11,458 nt of DNA from DASQBT01 sp035635075. GTDB taxonomy: Bacteria > Pseudomonadota > Gammaproteobacteria > Burkholderiales > Thiobacillaceae. Shown here one piece after another: positions 6,136-11,458 of this stretch (position 1 is the first letter of the stretch; each line of letters begins with the position of its first letter). Location: NCBI GenBank assembly GCA_035635075.1, contig DASQBT010000077.1:1-11458 (forward strand), written 5' to 3'. The notes beneath the pieces are model-generated. The model was not told where the DNA came from and did no database searches. It worked only from the letters and a program-made list of their open reading frames with translations. Both the position numbers and the translations under genes were made by a program.

Positions 6136-6169
6136 AAAAAAAGCCCGCGACGCATTGGGCGTGGCGGGC
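6136..6169 (-). terminator. Intrinsic terminator between rpoN and hpf
   Basis: Read on the minus strand this is an 11-bp G+C-rich stem (GCCCGCCACGC with GCGTCGCGGGC, one C-C mismatch), a 5-nt loop, then seven T residues. That is a textbook Rho-independent terminator oriented to stop rpoN transcripts. It is followed only 24 nt later by the hpf start codon, so it may also work as an attenuator for hpf. In the opposite direction the stem is not followed by a T-tract. Confidence 0.85.
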
Positions 6170-6209
6170 CGGGGGATCGGTTAACAAGGGTCATGATCGT
6201 CACTTTCAG

Positions 6210-6235
6210 ATTATGCCAGAAGGGCTGTTTTTCAA
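6210..6235 (-). promoter_or_regulatory. Candidate extended -10 promoter for hpf
   Basis: On the minus strand TGGCATAAT provides an extended -10 (hexamer CATAAT at 6210-6215). TTGAAA at 6230-6235 is a possible -35, but the 14-nt spacer is short. The site lies in the 126-nt stretch between the rpoN stop and the terminator, so a transcript starting here would have to pass through that hairpin to reach hpf. Confidence 0.35.
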
Positions 6236-6295
6236 AGCACGGAATCACCCGGCGGTGACTTGCCCCGGACGATCGCTTATGTGGACGAACGCCGG

Positions 6296-7726
6296 CTAAA
6301 CCGACCTGCGCATATTGGCAGGGGAAATTTGCAGCGCCTCTCTGTACTTGGCTACCGTCCGGCGGGCGACCACGATGCCCTGCTGGCCAAGAAGTTCGGA
6401 TATCTGTCCATCGGACAAGGGTCTTTGCGGGTTCTCCGCGCTGACCAGTTGCTTGATCAGGGCCCGGATGGCGGTCGAAGAGGCGGTGCCCCCCGCTTCC
6501 GTGGCAACATGGCTGCCAAAAAAGTACTTAAGCTCATATAATCCGCGCGGCGTCATCATGTATTTCTGGGTGGTCACGCGTGAAATGGTGGACTCGTGCA
6601 TGCCCACGGCTTCAGCGATTTCCCTCAGCACCAAGGGACGCATGGCGACCTCGCCATGCTCGAAAAAGTGGCGTTGGCGATCCACGATCGCCTGGGAAAC
6701 TCGCAGGATGGTGTCGAAGCGCTGTTGAACATTCTTGATCAGCCACTTGGCTTCCTGCAACTGGCTGGAAAGCTGACCGGACCCATTGTCCCGGTTGCGG
6801 GCAAGGATATCGGCATATAACCTGTTGATGCGCAGCTTGGGCATGGCGTCCGGATTGAGGCTGGCGAGCCAAAGGCCGCGAACCTTTCTGATCGAGACAT
6901 CGGGCACAACGTAGTGTATGTCCTGATTGCTGAAACTGGCCCCGGGCTTCGGATTAAGTCCCAGGATCAGGGCTCTTACCACGTGCAATTCGGCATCATC
7001 GATATGCAATGCCTTCTTCAACTTGCCCACATCCCGGTTGGCAAGCAGGCCCAGATGATTTTCCACCAGATTTTTTGCTATCGCCAGACCGGGCGTATCG
7101 GGCGGCAAAGCCTGCAACTGCAGGCTCAGGCACTCGCCAAGATGCCGGGCACCGACTCCGGTGGGGTCGAGATGCTGGAGATGCTTGAGGGCGATATCCA
7201 ACTCCTCAGGTTCCAAGTCCGGAAAGAGTTCCTTGTCGGCCCTCAAGGTTTCAGCGATTTCGTCCAGCGTGAAGCACAGATAGCCGTTATCGTTGAGCGC
7301 ATCGATCAGGGCTGCCACCAAGGCGCGGTCGCGTTCCGGCAGAGGAATGAAGGCTACTTGCGAAAGCAGGTATTCGCGCAGAGTGGGGCCGTGGGCAGGC
7401 GTTTGCGGGCCGCTATCGTCATCATCGTCAGACGCCCTGGCACTGTAGTCATTCCAGTCAATGTCTTCTTGGTGACTGTCGGCATCGCCTTTGAATTCCG
7501 CAGGCTCCTCGGTCGGTTGGGAAGGCGCATCCTGCGCGCCACCCTCGCTCCCTGGGGTATAGCGACTTTCTTCGTCTTCAAGTTCAAGCAGCGGGTTTTC
7601 CTGCAGCATCTGCTCCAACTCGTGGTTCAACTCAAGCGTGGACAGCTGCAACAGGCGGATGGACTGCTGCAATTGCGGGGTCAGCGTGAGTTGCTGGCTG
7701 AGTTTGAGCTGGAGGTTGTGTTTCAT
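6296..7726 (-). CDS. rpoN: RNA polymerase sigma-54 factor RpoN
   Basis: This 476-residue protein (ATG start) is a full-length sigma-54. Region I is the Gln/Leu-rich activator-interaction segment LKLSQQLTLTPQLQQSIRLL (from about residue 7). Region II is very acidic (about 52-110, with a DDDDD run). The core-binding domain follows. A helix-turn-helix is seen at about 366-387 (LREIAEAVGMHESTISRVTT), and the RpoN box ARRTVAKYRE is at 454-463. It directs transcription from -24/-12 promoters with enhancer-binding activators. Start choice is uncertain. ATG at 7726 gives the usual family N-terminus but has no Shine-Dalgarno site. An in-frame TTG at 7744, adding six residues, has AGGAG with an ideal 7-nt spacing. 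The gene follows lptB by 85 nt and ends before an intrinsic terminator. Confidence 0.96.
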   Translation of the reverse strand: MKHNLQLKLSQQLTLTPQLQQSIRLLQLSTLELNHELEQMLQENPLLELEDEESRYTPGSEGGAQDAPSQPTEEPAEFKGDADSHQEDIDWNDYSARASDDDDDSGPQTPAHGPTLREYLLSQVAFIPLPERDRALVAALIDALNDNGYLCFTLDEIAETLRADKELFPDLEPEELDIALKHLQHLDPTGVGARHLGECLSLQLQALPPDTPGLAIAKNLVENHLGLLANRDVGKLKKALHIDDAELHVVRALILGLNPKPGASFSNQDIHYVVPDVSIRKVRGLWLASLNPDAMPKLRINRLYADILARNRDNGSGQLSSQLQEAKWLIKNVQQRFDTILRVSQAIVDRQRHFFEHGEVAMRPLVLREIAEAVGMHESTISRVTTQKYMMTPRGLYELKYFFGSHVATEAGGTASSTAIRALIKQLVSAENPQRPLSDGQISELLGQQGIVVARRTVAKYREALQISPANMRRSV

Positions 7727-7740
7727 ATGCTTATGTAGCG

Positions 7741-7783
7741 GCAATAATGCGCTCCTACTTTATCCTTATGGCGCGATTATTGC
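7741..7783 (-). promoter_or_regulatory. rpoN leader hairpin enclosing a Shine-Dalgarno site and TTG codon
   Basis: GCAATAATGCGC (7741-7752) pairs with GCGC and ATTATTGC at 7771-7783 with one bulged base, giving a 12-bp stem and an 18-nt loop. On the minus strand the AGGAG (7752-7756) lies almost entirely in the loop, with its last G closing the stem. The TTG at 7744-7742 lies in the 3' arm. Melting this stem would be needed for initiation at the TTG, which suggests translational control. There is no T-tract, so it is unlikely to be a terminator for lptB. Confidence 0.4.
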
Positions 7784-7811
7784 TTCTTCGTATTTTACTG
7801 CGTTGGCATGG

Positions 7812-8534
7812 TCAAAGACGGAAATTTTCACCCAGGTAGACCCTGCGGACGTTTTCATCCTCAATCAGCCGATCGGGCTTGCCGTCCGCCAACACTCGGC
7901 CTTCGTTGATAATGTAGGCACGGTCACAAATGTCCAGGGTTTCCCGAACATTGTGGTCGGTAATCAGAACGCCGATATCGCGCTCTTTCAGGAATCGGAT
8001 CAGGCGCTGGATGTCAAGCACCGCGATCGGGTCGACTCCGGCAAACGGTTCATCCAGCAGGATAAAGTGGGGACTCATGGCCAGTGCCCGGGCAATCTCC
8101 ACCCGCCTCCGCTCGCCACCGGAGAGGCTCAATGCAGAAGCCTTGCGCAAGTGACCGACATTCAGGTCATCAAGCAGGTTGCCGAGATGGATCTCGATTT
8201 CCTCCTCCCGGTAATTCTGCAGCTCCAGAACCGCACGGACATTTTCCTCGACGCTGAGTTTGCGGAAAATCGAGGGCTCCTGAGGCAGGTAAGCGATGCC
8301 GATGCGGGCCCGCTGATGGATGGGCAGGTGCGTCATGTCCTTGTCACCCATCCGGATCGTTCCGTCATCAGCCGGAATCAGGCCCACGATCATGTAGAAG
8401 CAGGTGGTTTTTCCCGCCCCATTCGGCCCCAGCAGGCCGACCACTTCCCCGTTTCCCACTTCGAGTGAAACGTCATGAACCACAGTGCGTTTCTTGTAGG
8501 TCTTCCTCAGGTTGCGGGCCGACAGTTGGGTCAT
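7812..8534 (-). CDS. lptB: LPS export ABC transporter ATP-binding protein LptB
   Basis: This 240-residue ABC ATPase powers lipopolysaccharide extraction from the inner membrane together with LptF and LptG. All motifs are intact: Walker A GPNGAGKT (36-43), Q-loop Gln85 in YLPQEPSIF, signature LSGGERRRVEIARAL (137-151), Walker B FILLDEP (157-163), D-loop AGVDP, and H-loop His194. The YLPQEPSIFRKLSVEENV block is specific to LptB among ABC ATPases. ATG at 8534 overlaps the lptA stop as ATGA. Its partners lptF and lptG are not in the window, as is usual. It acts on the cytoplasmic face of the inner membrane. Confidence 0.97.
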   Translation of the reverse strand: MTQLSARNLRKTYKKRTVVHDVSLEVGNGEVVGLLGPNGAGKTTCFYMIVGLIPADDGTIRMGDKDMTHLPIHQRARIGIAYLPQEPSIFRKLSVEENVRAVLELQNYREEEIEIHLGNLLDDLNVGHLRKASALSLSGGERRRVEIARALAMSPHFILLDEPFAGVDPIAVLDIQRLIRFLKERDIGVLITDHNVRETLDICDRAYIINEGRVLADGKPDRLIEDENVRRVYLGENFRL

Positions 8535-9052
8535 TTGGCTTGCGTCTTGGGGTGAATGACGATATGCACCCGGCCGGCTGGAGTTTGGGCATTTTGCTTG
8601 CCCACCACCTTGTAGAGCTCGGTCTGGGTATTGTAGGTAATCACGTTGCCGCGAATCTCGTCCTCGCCCTTGCGCAGCCGCGCACCGCCGGAAAGCTCAA
8701 GCAAGCCCCCGATATTGTCAAATTCGACTCGCGGTGCGTAGGCTTCGACATATTCATCCACGCCGTCCCGCTTCTGGCGAAAGCTGACGGGGTTGCCCGT
8801 CGCCAGCACCGTCTTGAGACCGTTTTCGTCCTGAGTGACGTCCACCTTGTCCGCGCGCATCATCAGCGTGCCCTGAATCAGAACGACGTTCCCTTGGTAA
8901 ACCCCGGTCTTGTGCAGGTCATCCAAGGTCACGCTGTCCGCCTCGAGGTTGATCGGCTTCGTGCGGTCCGCCTTCTCCGCTTGTGCGGGATTGATCAATA
9001 GCCAGGCCAGCAGGCATGAAAGCGAGATTTTGCGCAGGGTTGTAATCGTCAT
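8531..9052 (-). CDS. lptA: Lipopolysaccharide transport periplasmic protein LptA
   Basis: This 173-residue protein has a classical Sec signal peptide: positive N-region, hydrophobic core LSCLLAWLLI, and likely cleavage after AQA at residue 25. The mature part is one OstA-like beta-jellyroll domain, starting around PINLEADSVTLDDL and containing VYQGNVVLIQGTLMMRADKV (51-70) and the typical later block ELSGGARLRKGEDEIRG (119-135). Such domains oligomerise to form the periplasmic bridge that conducts LPS from LptC to LptD. ATG at 9052 overlaps the lptC stop by 4 nt, and the end overlaps lptB by 4 nt, so all three are probably translated in coupled fashion. No missing region is seen. Confidence 0.95.
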   Translation of the reverse strand: MTITTLRKISLSCLLAWLLINPAQAEKADRTKPINLEADSVTLDDLHKTGVYQGNVVLIQGTLMMRADKVDVTQDENGLKTVLATGNPVSFRQKRDGVDEYVEAYAPRVEFDNIGGLLELSGGARLRKGEDEIRGNVITYNTQTELYKVVGKQNAQTPAGRVHIVIHPKTQAK

Positions 9053-9612
9053 GTTTTGTACTGGGCTCTTACCCGGCCGCTCAACTTGAGGACACGGCTG
9101 AGGGTATCCATTTCCAGACCCCCGGCGCTGAGTTGCAGCCCCGGGCCGTAAACGCTTACCGCGGTCGGCACCGAAACTCGATGCTGCTCCGGAAACGCAT
9201 CGATCCGGGCCGACTGCAGCCTGTATCCCCTGGTGGCTTTGGGGGGCGTATGCGTCAGGACGACTTGGCCAAGGAAGCTGACTGCCTTTCCTTCGGGCGC
9301 GACCTGGGCATGCAGCGATGTAATGTGGATGACGCCATCCTGGGCGCTTAAATGGCTCAAAACCGGGTTGTCGACTTCGGTTTGATTCAGTTTGCCGTAG
9401 TAGCGCAGCCTGCTCGCGGTCAGTTGGTACAGAGGCTCTCCATTCTTGCCATTTAGCGTGGAGTGGAAGTTCTCCACGATGGCATCCGGTTCACCCAGGC
9501 CCTTCTTTGCATTCGCCGCGTCGGGCTTGGCAGCCTGCTCCAGCCAGAAGCTAAGCAATGCGACACCGGCCAGCAGGCTAAGGGGCAGCCAATAAGGCGA
9601 GCGGGTCAGCAT
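9049..9612 (-). CDS. lptC: LPS export system protein LptC
   Basis: This 187-residue bitopic inner-membrane protein has a single N-terminal transmembrane helix (about residues 8-24, WLPLSLLAGVALLSFWL) and a periplasmic LptC beta-jellyroll domain. The domain contains IVENFHSTLNGKNGEPLYQL (45-64), the LTASRLRYY block, and a C-terminal half with the pattern YRLQSARIDAFPEQHRVSV (130-148). It receives LPS from the LptBFG transporter and passes it to LptA. LptC is poorly conserved in sequence, so the assignment rests on topology, motif pattern and its position between kdsC and lptA. ATG at 9612 lies 6 nt after the kdsC stop. Confidence 0.93.
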   Translation of the reverse strand: MLTRSPYWLPLSLLAGVALLSFWLEQAAKPDAANAKKGLGEPDAIVENFHSTLNGKNGEPLYQLTASRLRYYGKLNQTEVDNPVLSHLSAQDGVIHITSLHAQVAPEGKAVSFLGQVVLTHTPPKATRGYRLQSARIDAFPEQHRVSVPTAVSVYGPGLQLSAGGLEMDTLSRVLKLSGRVRAQYKT

Positions 9613-9618
9613 GAGCCG

Positions 9619-10146
9619 CTAGACCAGATACGCCGCCAGCATGCGGTCGAAGGTATTCTGCGCCCGCATCAGCCATTCGCAGGCTTCGCGCACCGCGCCA
9701 CGGCCCGCTTCCCGGCTGGTGACATAGTGGGAGTGGGCCTTTACCAGTTCGGGTGCGGCGGGCACCGTGATGGCCAGGCCGGCCCGGCGCATCACCGGCA
9801 AGTCCACGACGTCATCGCCCATGTAGGCCGTCTCGTCCGGGAGCAGTCCCAGTTTGGCCAGCAACTGCTGATAGATGTCCAGCTTGTCGTGCGCGCCCTG
9901 ATAAAGGTGGAAGATGCCCAGATTGGCAGCACGATGTTCCACCACGCGTGACGTGCGGCCGGTGATGATGGCGAGTTCCACGCCCGATCCCTTGAGCATT
10001 TTCAGCCCATGGCCATCGAGGGAATTGAAGCCCTTGAATTCCTGCCCATCGTCGGCAAGGAAGAGGGTGCCGTCCGTCATGACACCATCGACGTCAAAGG
10101 CGATCAGCTTGACGCGGCGGGCGCGCTGAATTCCGTCACGGGTCAT
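9619..10146 (-). CDS. kdsC: 3-deoxy-D-manno-octulosonate 8-phosphate phosphatase KdsC
   Basis: This 175-residue HAD-superfamily C0 phosphatase hydrolyses Kdo-8-phosphate to Kdo in LPS inner-core synthesis. HAD motif I is FDVDGVMTDG with the nucleophile Asp18 and acid/base Asp20. Motif II is TGR (62-64), the motif III lysine is Lys88 in GAHDKLD, and motif IV is GDDVVD (110-115). As expected for KdsC, there is no large cap domain, since the enzyme uses tetramer contacts as a cap. ATG at 10146 overlaps the kdsD stop by one base (TAATG). The gene is followed by lptC after 6 nt, linking Kdo synthesis to LPS transport. All catalytic residues are present. Confidence 0.97.
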   Translation of the reverse strand: MTRDGIQRARRVKLIAFDVDGVMTDGTLFLADDGQEFKGFNSLDGHGLKMLKGSGVELAIITGRTSRVVEHRAANLGIFHLYQGAHDKLDIYQQLLAKLGLLPDETAYMGDDVVDLPVMRRAGLAITVPAAPELVKAHSHYVTSREAGRGAVREACEWLMRAQNTFDRMLAAYLV

Positions 10147-11129
10147 TAAACGACTCCGGCCCTGAGCAGATCATGCATGTTCAGCGCACCTTGCAACTGC
10201 CCGGCTTCATTGACCACCAACAGGCCGTTAATTCTAAGTGTTTCCATTTTTGCCACGGCTTCAGCCGCCAGTTGCTCCGGGCCGATGGTCTTGGGGTTGA
10301 GGGTCATTACCTGATCCACTGCGACGGATAGGATGTCAAGCTTCTTTTCCAAAGCCCGGCGCAAATCGCCGTCGGTAAACACGCCTCTAACCTGTTCGGC
10401 CTCATCCACTACGGCGGTCATGCCCAGGCCTTTGTCCGTCATTTCCAGCAGGGCCTCCTTGGTCGATGCGCCCAAGGTCACGCGGGGCAGGCGCTCTCCG
10501 GTGTGCATCAGATCGCGTACACGGACCAGCAAGCGGCGTCCCAAGGTACCGCCGGGGTGGGTGCGGGCAAAATCTTCTGCCGAAAAACCGCGCGCTTCCA
10601 GGAGCACGACTGCCAAGGCGTCGCCCAGCGCAAGCGCGGCCGTGGTGCTGGCGGTGGGGGCGAGATTCAAGGGGCAAGCTTCCTTGTTCACTGCGGCGTT
10701 CAGATGCACATCGGATTCCGTTCCCAGGGTTGAATGGGGGTTGCCGCTCATGCCGATCAGCTTGGCGCCGCGCCGCTTGATCAAGGGCAGGATGCTGGTG
10801 ATCTCCGGACTTTCTCCGGAATTGGACAGGGCGATGACCACATCGTCATGGGCTATCATGCCCAGGTCGCCGTGGCTCGCTTCCCCGGGATGGACGAAGA
10901 ACGCAGGGGTGCCGGTGCTGGCCAGGGTGGCGGCAATTTTATGTCCGATATGGCCGGATTTCCCCATGCCGGAAACGACAACCCGCCCGCGGCAGGCCAG
11001 GATCAACTCCACGGCGCGGTAGAAATTCTGGTCAAGGCGTCCGGCCAGCGCGCGCACCGCCTCTGCCTCGGTGATCAGCACCTGCCGCGCCAACTCCAGG
11101 GTTTGCTGGGGATTGAGGGAATTATTCAT
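10146..11129 (-). CDS. kdsD: Arabinose-5-phosphate isomerase KdsD (KpsF/GutQ family)
   Basis: This 327-residue enzyme interconverts ribulose-5-phosphate and arabinose-5-phosphate, the first committed step to Kdo. An N-terminal SIS domain (about 40-180) holds SGMGKSGHIG (53-62), HPGEASHGDLGM, and SNSGESPE (102-109). Two CBS domains follow (about 205-325). Lys57, Glu109, Glu150 and His191 correspond, at a constant offset of two, to the E. coli KdsD catalytic set Lys59, Glu111, Glu152 and His193. The ATG at 11129 gives the family N-terminus but has no Shine-Dalgarno site. A -10-like TATACT ten bases upstream suggests a leaderless or nearly leaderless mRNA. It is the first gene of the minus-strand array. 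Confidence 0.96.
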   Translation of the reverse strand: MNNSLNPQQTLELARQVLITEAEAVRALAGRLDQNFYRAVELILACRGRVVVSGMGKSGHIGHKIAATLASTGTPAFFVHPGEASHGDLGMIAHDDVVIALSNSGESPEITSILPLIKRRGAKLIGMSGNPHSTLGTESDVHLNAAVNKEACPLNLAPTASTTAALALGDALAVVLLEARGFSAEDFARTHPGGTLGRRLLVRVRDLMHTGERLPRVTLGASTKEALLEMTDKGLGMTAVVDEAEQVRGVFTDGDLRRALEKKLDILSVAVDQVMTLNPKTIGPEQLAAEAVAKMETLRINGLLVVNEAGQLQGALNMHDLLRAGVV

Positions 11130-11138
11130 TTGCGCGTA

Positions 11139-11144
11139 AGTATA
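11139..11144 (-). promoter_or_regulatory. Possible -10 element for kdsD
   Basis: TATACT on the minus strand lies just outside the foldback element. It would place the transcription start at about 11132, some 3 nt before the ATG. No acceptable -35 hexamer is found at 16-18 nt, where the foldback arm lies. The absence of a ribosome-binding site in front of kdsD is consistent with a nearly leaderless transcript, but the call is weak. Confidence 0.3.
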
Positions 11145-11146
11145 CT

Positions 11147-11314
11147 AGGAGTCGGTCGGACTTATTTCGCCTAGGCCCTTCGGCTTGCGGGTCAAAAAAC
11201 GCGATTGCGGTGTTGCTCGTCGCTTATTTGGAATAACCAAGCCGCGCTTCTCGCGCCTTGCACTCGCGTTTTTTGACCCGCAACGCAGGGGCTAAGTAAG
11301 TCCGACCGACTCCT
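11147..11314. repeat. 168-bp foldback (nested inverted-repeat) element, MITE-like
   Basis: The outer arms AGGAGTCGGTCGGACTTA (11147-11164) and 11297-11314 are perfect 18-bp complements. A second perfect pair of 20 bp follows further in: TTGCGGGTCAAAAAACGCGA (11185-11204) with 11264-11283. Unequal spacers of 20 and 12-13 nt separate the outer and inner arms. The 59-nt centre contains a small TTGG-AATAA-CCAA hairpin at 11228-11240. No open reading frame is present. Both inner arms carry TTTTTTGACC pointing outward, resembling -35 hexamers. No target-site duplication is evident. It lies between divergent genes, so a bidirectional terminator role makes little sense. I favour a non-autonomous palindromic repeat, though a cruciform or regulatory role is possible. 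Confidence 0.75.
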
Positions 11315-11357
11315 GGGCACGAGCAGCCAGGCCCACGGCATCGGACTTAAGGAACAC

Positions 11358-11458
11358 ATGCACGCCACCCTTCAAATTGTCTTGATCCTGCTCGCTGTGG
11401 CAGTCGTGGTTGCCGCTACTGCCCGGGCCTTGCATCTGCCTCCCATGCTGGGCTACCT
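11358..11458 (+). CDS. Cation:proton antiporter, KefB/YbaL-like (CPA2), N-terminal fragment cut by window end
   Basis: Only 33 codons are visible: MHATLQIVLILLAVAVVVAA, then TARALHLPPMLGYL. A hydrophobic first helix followed by the motif hLPPMLGYL is typical of the start of CPA2 monovalent cation:proton antiporters such as KefB, KefC and YbaL. Such a gene upstream of and divergent from kdsD is a common betaproteobacterial arrangement. ATG at 11358 is preceded by AAGGA about 4 nt upstream. The rest of the protein, including any C-terminal TrkA-N or RCK domain, is outside the window, so ion specificity cannot be judged. EIIA-Ntr regulates potassium transport in other bacteria, which makes the neighbourhood notable without proving a link. 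Confidence 0.75.
   Translation, partial: MHATLQIVLILLAVAVVVAATARALHLPPMLGY

Noticed and set aside
6315..6333. Sigma-54-like TTGGCA ... TTGCA on the plus strand
   Set aside because: The GG-to-GC distance is two bases longer than the strict -24/-12 spacing, and it lies antisense inside the rpoN coding end with no plus-strand gene downstream.
6914..7738. Plus-strand open frame of 274 codons opposite rpoN
   Set aside because: The minus strand encodes a complete RpoN with all domains. The antisense product is compositionally biased with no family resemblance.
7784..7830. TTGACC at the end of lptB as a -35 for rpoN
   Set aside because: The only AT-rich -10 candidate (TAAAAT) is 12 nt away, and at 17 nt the hexamer is TACGAA, so no credible promoter pair exists.

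Overview
The window is almost certainly betaproteobacterial chromosome. The evidence is the gene order kdsD-kdsC-lptC-lptA-lptB-rpoN-hpf-ptsN-hprK-rapZ, the presence of HprK beside a nitrogen-type PTS EIIA, and GC-rich coding sequence. I cannot name the genus. Presence of ubiX and of an EetA/EetB-like pair suggests a respiratory organism, perhaps of the Nitrosomonadales or Rhodocyclales type, but that is inference.

Layout. At the left edge lies the 3' end of tcdA (+, 1-291), a tRNA-modification enzyme. It converges on a run of sixteen minus-strand genes reaching from kdsD (start 11129) down to a small lipoprotein (end 368). At the right edge the first 33 codons of a KefB/YbaL-type cation:proton antiporter (+, from 11358) diverge from kdsD.

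Reading the minus strand in its transcription direction there are three blocks. (1) Envelope block: kdsD and kdsC (Kdo precursor synthesis) and lptC, lptA, lptB (LPS transport), with start/stop overlaps of 1 or 4 nt, or a 6-nt gap. (2) Regulatory block: rpoN (sigma-54), hpf (ribosome hibernation), ptsN, hprK and rapZ (PTS-Ntr and RNA/nucleotide signalling). A strong intrinsic terminator lies between rpoN and hpf, and a highly structured 230-nt gap between hpf and ptsN. (3) Accessory block: a NusG domain II protein, a Gx-transporter-family membrane protein, ubiX (prenylated-FMN synthesis), a LON substrate-binding-domain protein, a pyridoxamine-phosphate-oxidase-like protein and a small lipoprotein, the last five tightly packed and largely overlapping.

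Non-coding content is limited but unusual. A foldback element of about 168 bp (11147-11314), with nested perfect 18-bp and 20-bp arms, fills most of the divergent kdsD/antiporter intergenic region. The hpf-ptsN gap contains inverted repeats whose pairings exclude one another. The rpoN leader can fold so that a well-placed Shine-Dalgarno sequence sits in a loop and a TTG start codon sits in the stem. I see no tRNA, rRNA, CRISPR array, insertion-sequence transposase or phage gene.
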